Origin: Candidatus Oscillochloris fontis
GTDB lineage: Bacteria; Chloroflexota; Chloroflexia; Chloroflexales; Chloroflexaceae
Direction of reading: 5' to 3'
DNA length: 64,000 bases
NCBI RefSeq assembly: GCF_004138135.1
Contig: NZ_RYFD01000020.1
Span: forward strand, 1-64,000
Part shown: one piece after another, positions 35,610 through 43,959 of the stretch
Numbering within the stretch: position 1 is the first letter of the stretch
Layout: each line of letters starts with the position of its first letter
The notes under the pieces: model-generated
What the model was told of the DNA's origin: nothing
Seen by the model: the letters and a program-made list of their open reading frames with translations, nothing else
Database searches by the model: none
Made by a program: the position numbers and the translations under genes

Positions 35610-35635
35610 CGACGCAAGATATTGCGTCGCTACCG
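35604..35635. repeat. 32-bp palindrome providing both convergent stop codons
   Basis: Fourteen-base arms CGGTAGCGACGCAA/TTGCGTCGCTACCG with loop GATA. TAG at 35607-35609 ends the Nudix gene, and TAG on the minus strand at 35632-35630 ends dprA. Confidence 0.92.
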
Positions 35636-36715
35636 ACGTACATACTCCATCGGGCCGGCTTGGCGAACTAACCCCTTTAGCTCTAGTACTGCGAGGGTGG
35701 CCGCGACTTCGCCCGCCTGCATCGCAACTGCTCGCCCAATCTCGTCAATCGGTTGGGGTTCGTAGGTGAGCAGATCGAGCACCTTGGCCTCAATGGGGTC
35801 GGTGGGGAGTTCGCTGCGCGCCTCTTGCTGAACGGCGGCTACCGTCAGGTTGAGGCTCTCTAGAATATCGGCGGCGCAAGTGGCGAGGCTGGCACCATCG
35901 CGGATGAGCCGGTGGGTGCCGATGCTTTGGCGTGAGAAGATGTGCCCAGGCACCGCAAAGACATCGCGGCCTTGCTCCAGCGCGAAGTCAACCGTGATCA
36001 GTGCCCCGCTGCGCTCACCGGCCTCGATGACGAGGGTGGCTAGGCTGAGGCCGCTGATCAGACGGTTACGCGCTGGGAAGTTCATCGCCACCGGGCGTGT
36101 GCCTAATGGGTAGTCGCTGATCAGTGCGCCATGTTTGACAATGCGCGCCGCGAGATCGCGGTTGCGCTCCGGGTAGGGCTGATCAACCCCACTCCCTAGC
36201 ACCGCCAGCGTGCGCCCCTCCGCATCGAGCGTTGCCTGGTGCGCAATGCTGTCTACCCCCAGCGCTAAGCCACTCACCACTGTAATGCCATTCTGTGCTA
36301 GATCGTAGCTGAGGCGCTGCGCCACCTCGCGCCCATAACTGGTGGGTGAACGTGTCCCAACCACTGCCACTGTCCAGGTGTTGTGAAACTCGATGCTGCC
36401 GCGTACATAGATCAGCGGCGGCGCAGCCGGGATGTTGCGCAGCAGATGTGGGTATGCCGGGTCATCAATACTCAGCAGCGTGACCCCCGCCCGCTCCACG
36501 CGCTCCAGTTCATGATCGAGGTTGATTCGCTGACGACCAGCACACAGAGCTGCGCTGGTGCGCTTATCCAGCCCGGCCATGGCCATCGCTAGTTCGTCGG
36601 CAGACCAAGCCGCCTCAAGTGAACCACACTCCTCGATCAGGCGCGCCAGTCGTGCTGGCCCGACACCGGGGATGAGGTTGAAGCCGAGATAGTAACGGGT
36701 GTTGTTGGTTGGCAT
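35630..36715 (-). CDS. dprA: DNA-processing protein DprA
   Basis: A 361-residue DprA, which binds incoming single-stranded DNA and loads RecA during transformation. The N-terminal SAM/HhH-like part (IPGVGPARLARLI) is followed by the Rossmann-like DNA-binding domain with VVGTRSPTSYG, SGLALGVDSIAH and FPARNRLISGL, and a C-terminal winged-helix DML1-like domain (about 295-361). The ATG at 36715 begins the conserved YYLGFNLIPGVG stretch. Its presence suggests natural competence or at least DNA handling. The last codons fall in a palindromic repeat. Confidence 0.95.
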   Translation of the reverse strand: MPTNNTRYYLGFNLIPGVGPARLARLIEECGSLEAAWSADELAMAMAGLDKRTSAALCAGRQRINLDHELERVERAGVTLLSIDDPAYPHLLRNIPAAPPLIYVRGSIEFHNTWTVAVVGTRSPTSYGREVAQRLSYDLAQNGITVVSGLALGVDSIAHQATLDAEGRTLAVLGSGVDQPYPERNRDLAARIVKHGALISDYPLGTRPVAMNFPARNRLISGLSLATLVIEAGERSGALITVDFALEQGRDVFAVPGHIFSRQSIGTHRLIRDGASLATCAADILESLNLTVAAVQQEARSELPTDPIEAKVLDLLTYEPQPIDEIGRAVAMQAGEVAATLAVLELKGLVRQAGPMEYVRR

Positions 36716-36989
36716 AGTGATGGTGTTGGGCGATATGATTCTGGCTCGTTCTTTATACCGTATCAACCTGTGTTGAGGTTACGCTGGACTATATCGTGTA
36801 TCATACGATTAGCATGTAGTGAGTCTATGTGGCTTGGCTCAGGCAAGGTGATCGCTATGCCGCACTCTACACTTTAGCTAAGCCAGCGCAGATCCATGCG
36901 CATCCTTTCGGCAACTCTGGGGGAACTTTCGCAGGCGATTGGGGCGGCGTTCGTCGCCTTGGATCAACATCCATCATAGGTGGAGTGGT

Positions 36990-37910
36990 ATGGCCGATCT
37001 TCTCAGTTCGCTGATCATCGCGGGTAAAACGCTCGCCAATCGCATTGTGATGGCCCCAACGCCGAGTGGTTTTGCGACGGCTGATGGCTTCGTGAGTGCA
37101 GACCTGCTTGCCTACTATGCCCGTCGCGCTCAGGGTGGTGTCGGGCTGATTCTTAGCGAACCATTGCTTGTGGCCCCACCACCGCTGAGCGAAGGTGTTG
37201 CCCATCTGGGGCTGTATGCTGATGCCTTTGTGCCCCGCTTGCACCAACTTGCCGTAGCGTTACACGCCCACCATACCCGGCTCTTCTTCAGTTTGGAGTG
37301 CTATACGCAGAGTGAGTCGCTGTCGAGTGCGGCCCTCATCTCCCTGCGAGAACAGTTCATTCTGGCCGCATGGCGCGCCTACTGTGCCGGGGCCGATGGG
37401 GTGCTGCTCTCATCAGCCGATGGTGGTATCTTGCACAATCTCATCTCCCCTAGTCGTAATCGCCGCAACGATGTGTATGGTGGCGACTTGGCTGGACGGA
37501 TGCGTTTGGCCCTAGAGGTGATCGAAGCTATCCGCACCTGGATTGGCCCGCGCTTTATTGTGGGTTTCCGTCTGCCTGCCGAGGAGTTCTGCGCCGGGGG
37601 GATGGGCATGCAAGATGCGCGGGTGGTGGCCCGCCGGGTGATCGCGGCGGGGGTGCGGATGCTTGATGTGACGGTGGCGGCTGAGGATGCGCTTAACTTA
37701 GCGCGTTTCCCCGGTTGGGCCGTGCCACTGGTTAATGGTATCAAACGGGTGACTCCGGAGGTGCCGGTGATTGGTTTTGGGGTGCAGGGCGATCATTATG
37801 TTGCTGATAGTCTGATCCGCGATGGGAGTATTGATCTGGTTGCGCTGGATCATACGCTGCGCTATAACCCGGATTGGCCGCAGCAGGCCCAGGATCTGTT
37901 GGAGGGGTAG
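36990..37910 (+). CDS. Old-yellow-enzyme-like flavin oxidoreductase, shortened
   Basis: A 306-residue FMN-barrel protein of the NADH:flavin oxidoreductase family. Seen: NRIVMAPTPSGFA at the N-terminus, the SPSRNRRNDVYGGD signature, and VIGFGVQGD near the phosphate-binding end. Classical members are 340-370 residues and carry a His-x-x-His/Asn pair; here the QLxHAGR region reads LFFSLECYTQ and the HGYLL region reads SSADGGIL, so the usual substrate-binding histidines are missing. Activity on enals is therefore doubtful. AGGTGGAG precedes the ATG. The luciferase-family gene follows 40 bases later. Confidence 0.82.
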   Translation: MADLLSSLIIAGKTLANRIVMAPTPSGFATADGFVSADLLAYYARRAQGGVGLILSEPLLVAPPPLSEGVAHLGLYADAFVPRLHQLAVALHAHHTRLFFSLECYTQSESLSSAALISLREQFILAAWRAYCAGADGVLLSSADGGILHNLISPSRNRRNDVYGGDLAGRMRLALEVIEAIRTWIGPRFIVGFRLPAEEFCAGGMGMQDARVVARRVIAAGVRMLDVTVAAEDALNLARFPGWAVPLVNGIKRVTPEVPVIGFGVQGDHYVADSLIRDGSIDLVALDHTLRYNPDWPQQAQDLLEG

Positions 37911-37950
37911 GCGCGCGTCACAACGTGCGCCTATAGAGAGGGAGTATCTT

Positions 37951-38778
37951 ATGCGCTATGGCTTTGTGATGCCTTTCGGCGATGCACGCACCATTGCTCA
38001 GGCCGCGCTGGCGGCTGAAGAAGCCGGCTGGGATGGTATCTTTGTCTGGGAGCCGGTCTGGGGTGTAGATGCATGGGTTGCACTCGCAGCAGCAGCCATG
38101 GTGACGCAGCATATCCGGCTGGGTACGATGCTCTCGCCGATTGCGCGCATGCGCCCCTGGAAGTTGGCGAGTGAGACGGCAACGCTCGACAATCTCTCCG
38201 ATGGGCGGGTGAACCTTGCGGTGGGCCTCGGTGCGCCGGATACAGGCTACGCCGCCTTCGGCGAGGTGATTGATCGTAAAGTGCGTGCCGAATTGACCGA
38301 TGAGGGTCTGGCGATTCTGACCGGGCTTTGGGCTGGGCAGCCCTTCCGTTTCCAGGGCAAACATTACACGATTACTCCTAGCAACTTCAACCCTCCCCCA
38401 CCGCCTATTCAGCAACCGCGCATCCCAATCTGGATCGTAGGTGTTTGGCCGAGTGAGAAGTCTATGCAACGGGTCTTGCGCTATGATGGTCTGTTGCCCT
38501 CGGTTCTGGGTCTTGACGGTAAGACTCGTCAAGCTACCCCGGAGGAACTGCGTGCGATGGTGGACTATGTGGCAGAGCAGCGTACCTTGCCGACCCATTT
38601 CGATATTGTGGTTGAAGGCCAAACAGTGGGCGATGATCAGGGTAGAGCGATTGAGCAGGTGGCCCCGTGGATCGAAGCCGGAGCCACGTGGTGGATCGAG
38701 ACGCTGTGGGAGATACCCAACACTCCCGCCGGACTAGCAGCAGTACGCCAACGCATCGCCCAGGGGCCACCTACCTAG
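37951..38778 (+). CDS. Luciferase-like (LLM-class) flavin-dependent oxidoreductase
   Basis: A 275-residue TIM-barrel enzyme of the bacterial luciferase superfamily, which uses reduced FMN or coenzyme F420. Features: MRYGFVMPFGDA, ETATLDNLSDGRVNLAVGLG (a hallmark of the class) and IWIVGVWPSEKSM. GAGAGGGAG just upstream fixes the ATG at 37951. F420 genes lie 4 kb away, so F420 use is plausible but not shown. It is probably co-transcribed with the preceding flavoenzyme gene. The stop is followed directly by a palindromic element. Confidence 0.88.
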   Translation: MRYGFVMPFGDARTIAQAALAAEEAGWDGIFVWEPVWGVDAWVALAAAAMVTQHIRLGTMLSPIARMRPWKLASETATLDNLSDGRVNLAVGLGAPDTGYAAFGEVIDRKVRAELTDEGLAILTGLWAGQPFRFQGKHYTITPSNFNPPPPPIQQPRIPIWIVGVWPSEKSMQRVLRYDGLLPSVLGLDGKTRQATPEELRAMVDYVAEQRTLPTHFDIVVEGQTVGDDQGRAIEQVAPWIEAGATWWIETLWEIPNTPAGLAAVRQRIAQGPPT

Positions 38779-38849
38779 TAGGGGCGAAGCATCGCTCTCC
38801 ATGTGACAGGGGAACCCGAACGAGGTTGGAGGGCGATGCTTCGCCCCTG
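38779..38849. repeat. GGGGCGAAGCATCGC element, copy 2
   Basis: Arms TAGGGGCGAAGCATCGC and GCGATGCTTCGCCCCT enclose GGGGAACCCGAACGAGGTTGG, an interior shared with copies 3 and 4. Confidence 0.85.
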
Positions 38850-38855
38850 GGCGCA

Positions 38856-38884
38856 TTGACATCCCCGCAACTGCGTGCTATTGT
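38856..38884 (+). promoter_or_regulatory. Promoter of proC
   Basis: A perfect TTGACA (38856-38861) and TATTGT (38879-38884) are 17 bases apart, just beyond the palindromic element. Confidence 0.65.
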
Positions 38885-38921
38885 CGCCGCAGGAATAGCT
38901 TCTAGACAAACAACATCATCT

Positions 38922-39737
38922 ATGCTTAAAGATCTCCGTATTGCAGTGATCGGGCCGGGCGCGATGGGCGAGGCGATCATCGGTGGCTTGCTCCGCCGAG
39001 AATTGGTCGCTCCTGATCAAATCCTCGCCACTGATCCCTACGAGAACCGGCTCCGCGAGGTTCAGGCCCGTTACGCTATCCATACCAGCCAGGACAATCT
39101 GGCGGCGGCGCAGTGGGGTCAGATCGTGATCTTTGCGGTCAAGCCGCAACACCTCAAAGCCGTGCTTCAACCCCTACGTGGGATGTTGCGCTCCGATGCG
39201 CTGGTGATCTCGATTGTGGCTGGGGCGACTATCCAGACCTTCACCGAGGCGCTCGAACACTCCGTGGTGGTGCGCAGTATGCCCAATACTCCGGCCATGA
39301 TCGGCGAGGGTATGACGGTTTGGACGGCGCATGCCGAGGTGGACGAGCGCCAGCGCGCTTGGGCGCGCACGGTGCTGAGTGCCTTGGGCCACCAGATCTT
39401 TGTGGATAACGAGACCTACCTGGATATGTCTACCGCGCTGAATGGCTCCGGTCCGGCCTACTTCTTCCTGATGATGGAGGCCATGGTTGACGCGGGGGTG
39501 CATATGGGGTTGACCCGTCGCGTGGCGGAGGAACTGGTGATCCAAACGATGCTGGGGTCGGCGCGCTATGCCCAGCAGAGTGGTAAACACCTGGCAGAAC
39601 TGCGCAATGCTGTCACCTCGCCGGGAGGCACCACGAGCGCCGCGCTGAGCGAACTGGAGCGCGGGGGGCTTCGTACCGTGCTGGCCGATGCGATCTGGGC
39701 CGCCTATCGCCGCTCAGTGGAACTGGGCATGTCATGA
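38922..39737 (+). CDS. proC: Pyrroline-5-carboxylate reductase
   Basis: A 271-residue ProC, which makes proline from pyrroline-5-carboxylate with NAD(P)H. The N-terminal Rossmann motif reads VIGPGAMGEAI. VRSMPNTPAMIGEGMTVW and the C-terminal dimer signature TSPGGTTSAALSELERGG are the family landmarks. The length is typical. The ATG at 38922 is the first in frame after the promoter. The stop overlaps the start of the next gene (ATGA), so a nuclease-like protein is translated from the same message. Confidence 0.96.
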   Translation: MLKDLRIAVIGPGAMGEAIIGGLLRRELVAPDQILATDPYENRLREVQARYAIHTSQDNLAAAQWGQIVIFAVKPQHLKAVLQPLRGMLRSDALVISIVAGATIQTFTEALEHSVVVRSMPNTPAMIGEGMTVWTAHAEVDERQRAWARTVLSALGHQIFVDNETYLDMSTALNGSGPAYFFLMMEAMVDAGVHMGLTRRVAEELVIQTMLGSARYAQQSGKHLAELRNAVTSPGGTTSAALSELERGGLRTVLADAIWAAYRRSVELGMS

Positions 39738-40513
39738 TTAGCTATGCACGCCCGCGCTTAATCACCACCGACGACCGGCGTTACCGTGCGTATGTGGATG
39801 GTTTTAAGCTGCAACGCAAGAACAATAAGGCCATCCGTCCACCCCGCCAGCGCGATCTCTTTGGTGGCGAGGCTGAGGCGGCGCTGCGTGATTGGCTGGC
39901 CCCCCAGGTCGAACTGGACGAGCGGCGCATCATTGAGTATGAGGAGCGGCGCAACAAACGCGCTATGGTCAAGTACCGTGAGGTAGATGCGCTTGCGGTG
40001 GAAGATCAGGAGATCTGGGCCTTTGAGTTCAAAGCCAGCCGTACCGCCAGTGCGCTGCGGCGGGCGGTTGGCCAACTCCAAGAGACACGCCAGATCCTCA
40101 AGTTGCTACGCCACCATGTGCGGGTGACAATTCTGCTGGTGGATACCGGAATCCCGGCGAATGTGGCCGAGGTCGAGGCGCTGATGGCGAGTGAGCGGCC
40201 ACCCCGCCGCCGCCCGGAGTTGCTCAGCGAGGTGCTGGAGTCATTACCCATCCTGCGCCTGGTGGAGGATCTCAACACCCCACCCGATGCTGAGCGGATT
40301 GATCTGCGCTGCTTCACGGTTGACGAGATCATCGCCATCGTGGGGGCAGAAAACCTGCACCTCGATTGGGCCGCCGATGACGAGGAACCAGAGGAGGATG
40401 TCGAGCCACGCCCAACCTCCTCGCTCTATGCGAGTAGCTCGGAAGAGACCGCCCCTGATGACGAGGATGATAACCCCTTGGCGGCGGCCATGCGGCGGGC
40501 GGGGTTGCGGTAG
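39734..40513 (+). CDS. Putative PD-(D/E)xK-fold nuclease-like protein
   Basis: A 259-residue protein not firmly recognised. The central part reads KYREVDALAVEDQEIWAFEF and then KAS: an acidic residue at the end of one strand (EVD), then the ExK motif in the next strand (EFK, about 97-99), the core of the PD-(D/E)xK nuclease fold. A following helix has Arg and Gln (RRAVGQLQETRQIL), also typical. The C-terminal 50 residues are acidic and probably disordered. The gene overlaps proC by 4 bases. Whether it cuts DNA, or RNA, or is a binding remnant is unknown. Confidence 0.65.
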   Translation: MISYARPRLITTDDRRYRAYVDGFKLQRKNNKAIRPPRQRDLFGGEAEAALRDWLAPQVELDERRIIEYEERRNKRAMVKYREVDALAVEDQEIWAFEFKASRTASALRRAVGQLQETRQILKLLRHHVRVTILLVDTGIPANVAEVEALMASERPPRRRPELLSEVLESLPILRLVEDLNTPPDAERIDLRCFTVDEIIAIVGAENLHLDWAADDEEPEEDVEPRPTSSLYASSSEETAPDDEDDNPLAAAMRRAGLR

Positions 40514-40563
40514 GTAGAGACGCAAGATATTGCGTCGCTACGCAAGATATTGCGTCGCTACGC
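40514..40563. repeat. Two overlapping TAGAGACGCAA-family palindromes
   Basis: GTAGAGACGCAAGATATTGCG is followed by TCGCTACGCAAGATATTGCG and TCGCTACG, separating two convergent genes. The first copy touches the stop codon at 40511-40513. Confidence 0.85.
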
Positions 40564-40571
40564 TACGCCGG

Positions 40572-41321
40572 TCATAACATCCGCAAACGCCCCAACCAAC
40601 GCAACGGGTAACCAAACACCCGCGCCCCCACATCCCCACTATCGCGCAGCAACTCGATCCGGCGCAACGCCCGCGCATCGGCCTGCTGGCGCAATGTTTG
40701 GCGTTCTGTCTGATCGGGATTCTCGACGATCCTGATTGCCTGCTCCCAGACATCAGCGCGCCAGTTGCGCAGCAACTTCGCCGTACACCACTCATCCAGC
40801 GGCCCGCACACTACATCAATCAGGTTCATCAGCCGGGCGTATGGCTCCACCACCTCATCCTGCACCCGGTCGGTGGTCTCGGCAATCACTGCATTGACCT
40901 CGCAGTAGTCGCGGTGGCGTTCCTCGCGTTTACTCTGCGCCAGATCCGCCCACTCCGGCTCCAGCATGTCGGCCAGCACCAGTACCAAATCGTGGTTGAT
41001 GTGTGCATTCACCCCCAGCAAGAGACTCTGCACCACAGGCGTCTCCGGCTGACGCGCCATGTCGTAGGCCAACCGCCACACCTCCGGCAGGTGGGGGTGC
41101 TGGGCCTCATAGGCGTCGAGCGCCACAAAATAGTAGTCGGCGAAGTTGTGGATGAGTTGGTCAACCCACACCCGGTCGGCAAAACGGCCCGTGGTGACAC
41201 CCGCAAACATATTGCTGGTCATCATCGCGTAGCACGAGAGGAAGATCGAGCGGCGGTCACCCGTAGCCTGCCAAGTAGCAATCTGGGCAGCCATCCGGGC
41301 CGAAAGGGCTTCGTCGGACAT
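40572..41321 (-). CDS. DUF5995-family protein
   Basis: A 249-residue helical protein. The pattern GRFADRVWVDQLIHNFADYYFVAL, here split as RFADRVWVDQLIHNFADYYF and VALDAYEA, followed by WRLAYDMA and LLGVNAHINHDL, matches the DUF5995 family as I know it; its function is unknown. The INHDL motif and conserved His and Asp residues hint at a buried metal site, which is inference. GAAGAGGTGCCGT before the ATG at 41321 supports the start. It stands 36 bases downstream of the nitroreductase gene on the same strand and may share the F420 operon's transcript. Confidence 0.75.
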   Translation of the reverse strand: MSDEALSARMAAQIATWQATGDRRSIFLSCYAMMTSNMFAGVTTGRFADRVWVDQLIHNFADYYFVALDAYEAQHPHLPEVWRLAYDMARQPETPVVQSLLLGVNAHINHDLVLVLADMLEPEWADLAQSKREERHRDYCEVNAVIAETTDRVQDEVVEPYARLMNLIDVVCGPLDEWCTAKLLRNWRADVWEQAIRIVENPDQTERQTLRQQADARALRRIELLRDSGDVGARVFGYPLRWLGRLRML

Positions 41322-41357
41322 ACGGCACCTCTTCAGCAAACGATACAGCTACGACTA

Positions 41358-41960
41358 CTATTTCCACTCTACCACAAGCGCTTCTACGCTGAGGTGTGAT
41401 TTGCGAGTCGGTTCGTGAGCCGGGTAGCCGACGGGGATCAGGGCGTGCGGGTGCAGGCTTGCGTGGAGGTTGAGGGTGGTGCGCACTTCGTGTGGGCAGA
41501 AGAGCGGGGCACACATCCAGCCCGTACCCAAACCGAGGGCGTAGGCAGCCAGAAGCATATTCTGGATCGCACAACCGAGACTCTGGATTGCCATGGTGGT
41601 CTCAGCGGCCTGCCGTTCAGGGTCGGGGTAGGAATCGAGATCGTCGAGGTAGAGACAAGCAATGATGATCGCCGGAGCCTGGGTGATACGTTGCAGCGAA
41701 CGCTGGTAGCGCCGTTCAATGCTGGCAGCATCCTGGCCATCCTGGGCCAGATGGTTGCGCCACGTGGTACCCATAGCTTCGGCTAGGTGCTGCTTCACGT
41801 CGGGTTGGGTGAGAATGACAAAGCGCCAGGGTTGACGGCCATGCGGCGAGGGTGCCCAGCCTGCTGCCTCGATCAGCGTTGTGAGGTGCGCCGAACTGAC
41901 CGCATCGGGGCGGAATGTGCGCACCGAGCGCTGCCCACGGATGGCCTGCATCAGATCCAT
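41358..41960 (-). CDS. Nitroreductase-family FMN protein, likely dehydro-F420 reductase
   Basis: A 200-residue nitroreductase-fold protein (IRGQRSVRTFRPDAVS at the FMN site, WAPSPHGRQPWRFVIL, and LGLGTGWMCAP). It overlaps cofE by one base (TGATG), so the two are translated together. In actinobacteria CofE and such a domain are fused as FbiB, where the nitroreductase part reduces dehydro-F420-0; in a Thermomicrobium-type pathway the same chemistry is used. The overlap here suggests a split FbiB. The ATG at 41960 is preferred over the TTG one codon upstream. Confidence 0.86.
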   Translation of the reverse strand: MDLMQAIRGQRSVRTFRPDAVSSAHLTTLIEAAGWAPSPHGRQPWRFVILTQPDVKQHLAEAMGTTWRNHLAQDGQDAASIERRYQRSLQRITQAPAIIIACLYLDDLDSYPDPERQAAETTMAIQSLGCAIQNMLLAAYALGLGTGWMCAPLFCPHEVRTTLNLHASLHPHALIPVGYPAHEPTRKSHLSVEALVVEWK

Positions 41961-42718
41961 CAACGGAAGAGATCCATGCGCGGGTCGCGCAGTAGTTGGC
42001 GCGATGTCGCTCGTTCACTAGGCGTATAGGCATAGCCGCGCACTAGCGCCACCGGCACGCCATCAATCTTACCCATCACTAACTCGGCTGCCCCAGCAAT
42101 CTCGTCCACGACGGCGATCAGCGTGGCATGCATCGTGTACCCGTGCGGGTCATCAATGCCCGCAAAGTCGCTCATCGGCTGCATCCCGGCCACCCCAATC
42201 GCCACGTTCACTTGGCCATCGCGCCACGGGCGGCCAAAGGTGTCCGAGATGATCACGGCGAGGGTAACACCGCTGCGTTGGGCGATCTGGTGACGTAACT
42301 GTGCCGCGCTATGGTCGGGATCTTCGGGCAACAGGCAGACGATGCGGCCTCCGGACACATTCGACTCGTCCACACCGCTATTGGCGCAGATCTGGCCGTG
42401 GTGGGTCTCGGTAATCAGAACCCCGTTGGCCATCTTGACGATGCGGCGGCTTTCGCGCAGCACCACCTCCTGAAAGTGGGCATCTTTGCGCGCCTGCGCG
42501 GCGATCTGGTGGGCAAACGCAGATGGCTCGACGCTTGCCGGGTCAATCAGCCGCCCTTCAGCCTTCGAGACGATCTTCTGCGTAACGACCAGAATATCGC
42601 CCGCTTCCAACACCAGATTGTCATGCGCAAGCGCAGCTAAAATCAGCGCCGCGAGGTCGTCGCCGGGGCCAATCTCTGGGAGGCCACGAACTGGAATGAT
42701 ACGGATCTCGTTTGCCAT
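41960..42718 (-). CDS. cofE: Coenzyme F420-0:L-glutamate ligase
   Basis: A 252-residue CofE, which adds glutamates to F420-0 with GTP. Family landmarks: ILVVTQKIVSKAEGR, the metal-binding ANSGVDESN, VIISDTFGRPWRDGQVNVAIG and the closing RGYAYTPSE. The length matches stand-alone CofE proteins. It is the first gene of an operon with the nitroreductase and possibly the DUF5995 gene. CofC/CofD homologues are not in this window. The upstream gap is filled with palindromes. Confidence 0.95.
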   Translation of the reverse strand: MANEIRIIPVRGLPEIGPGDDLAALILAALAHDNLVLEAGDILVVTQKIVSKAEGRLIDPASVEPSAFAHQIAAQARKDAHFQEVVLRESRRIVKMANGVLITETHHGQICANSGVDESNVSGGRIVCLLPEDPDHSAAQLRHQIAQRSGVTLAVIISDTFGRPWRDGQVNVAIGVAGMQPMSDFAGIDDPHGYTMHATLIAVVDEIAGAAELVMGKIDGVPVALVRGYAYTPSERATSRQLLRDPRMDLFR

Positions 42719-42738
42719 ATCTCTTCACCGATTATCAG

Positions 42739-42917
42739 ATAGGGGCGCGTGGTGACGCGCCCTATTCACTTGACACCTTGCCGCCGGATGGCCCTCACCC
42801 CCGGCCCCTCTCCCGCACGCGGGAGAGGGGGCATTCCGCCGAGAGATGCGTTCGATTCCCCCTCTCCCACGCAGTGGGAGAGGGGCTGGGGGGTGAGAAC
42901 CGATGCTCAACAGTCAC
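42739..42917. repeat. Intergenic palindromes: GGGGCGCGT stem and GGGAGAGGGG repeat, copy 2
   Basis: A short stem (42739-42765, ATAGGG...CCTAT) is followed at 42784-42917 by the second copy of the repeat seen at 15938-16150, including GATGCGTTCGATTCC and CAGTCACGCT. It fills the gap between cofE and mtnP. Confidence 0.75.
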
Positions 42918-42921
42918 GCTA

Positions 42922-43785
42922 TCATAGATACTTTCCCGCAATCAGCGCGAGTCGTTCCTTCACCTCTGGCGCGATACGGCTGCGGTCGGTGATGATCGCC
43001 GTCGCCAGCGCACTATGCGCCGCGCTGCTGAAGTCCGCACTAATGCGCGCCACTGCCTGCGCAACGATCTGCTGCGAGAGCGTGGCGTTAGCGTGCAACA
43101 CCGCCACCACCGCATCTACTGTCACCGCGTCATGGCCGGGGTGCCAGGCGTCATAATCGGTGACCATCGCCAGCGTCCCGTAGGCGATCTCCGCCTCGCG
43201 GGCCAACTTGGCCTCTGGTAGCGCGGTCATCCCGATCAGATCATGGCCCCGGCGGCGGTTCTCCTCGCTCTCGGCGAGGGTCGAAAAGGCCGGCCCCTCC
43301 ATCACCACCATTGTGCCACCCATATGCACCGTCGCGCCGGCTGTTACGGCGGCATCGTACAGAATGCTGGTCAGCACTGGGCAGAAGGGCTTGTCGAAGG
43401 CAATGTGGGCCACAATCCCCTGCTCAAAGAAGGTGCTGGGTCGCCCGCCCTTGGTACGATCAAAGAGTTGGTTGGGGATAACCACATGACCAGGGGCGTA
43501 CTCCTCGCGTAGCGAACCGACCGCACTGACCGAGATCAGCGCCCGGATGCCAAGCTGCTTGAAGGCGTGGATATTCGCCCGGCTCGGCAACTCAGAGGGG
43601 TTGATGCGGTGACCACGTCCGTGTCGCGGCAGAAAGGCAACCCGTTGACCCGCCAGGGTTCCGATGATGAAGGCGTCACTCGGATCACCGAAGGGAGTCG
43701 TGAGGCGTACCTCCTCCACATCGGTGAGTCCCTCCATCGCATAAAGCCCACTTCCGCCGATCACGCCGATGGTGGCCTGAGACAT
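42922..43785 (-). CDS. mtnP: S-methyl-5'-thioadenosine phosphorylase
   Basis: A 287-residue purine-nucleoside-phosphorylase-fold enzyme that splits methylthioadenosine in methionine salvage. Landmarks: IGVIGGSGLY, LPRHGRGHRINPSELPSRAN (phosphate and substrate site), the MEGPAFST motif, and TDYDAWH, the Asp that contacts adenine in MTA phosphorylases (Asn in guanosine-type enzymes). AAGGAGCG upstream fits the ATG at 43785. It is monocistronic. Confidence 0.95.
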   Translation of the reverse strand: MSQATIGVIGGSGLYAMEGLTDVEEVRLTTPFGDPSDAFIIGTLAGQRVAFLPRHGRGHRINPSELPSRANIHAFKQLGIRALISVSAVGSLREEYAPGHVVIPNQLFDRTKGGRPSTFFEQGIVAHIAFDKPFCPVLTSILYDAAVTAGATVHMGGTMVVMEGPAFSTLAESEENRRRGHDLIGMTALPEAKLAREAEIAYGTLAMVTDYDAWHPGHDAVTVDAVVAVLHANATLSQQIVAQAVARISADFSSAAHSALATAIITDRSRIAPEVKERLALIAGKYL

Positions 43786-43911
43786 GGTATCGCTCCTTAA
43801 ACATGGTACAAATGGCTGTATGCGAGAGTATAGCGCAAGAATCTATTTTTGTGGTTGGGGGTGGAGTGCTTGGGTGTCACGTAACGTTTGCACGGAACCG
43901 TCCATGCGTGC

Positions 43912-43939
43912 GTAGGGGCGCATCACGATGCGCCCCTAC
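43912..43939. repeat. GTAGGGGCGCAT palindrome
   Basis: Twelve-base arms (43912-43923, 43928-43939) with a CACG centre lie just after the end of the secreted-protein operon. The rest of the gap 43786-43959 shows nothing else. Confidence 0.75.
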
Positions 43940-43959
43940 CTATTCCTTGCACCATACAC

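Noticed and set aside
36829-37014. Small plus-strand frame upstream of the flavoenzyme gene
   Set aside because: It overlaps the start of the 36990 gene, has no clear ribosome binding site and shows no recognisable feature.
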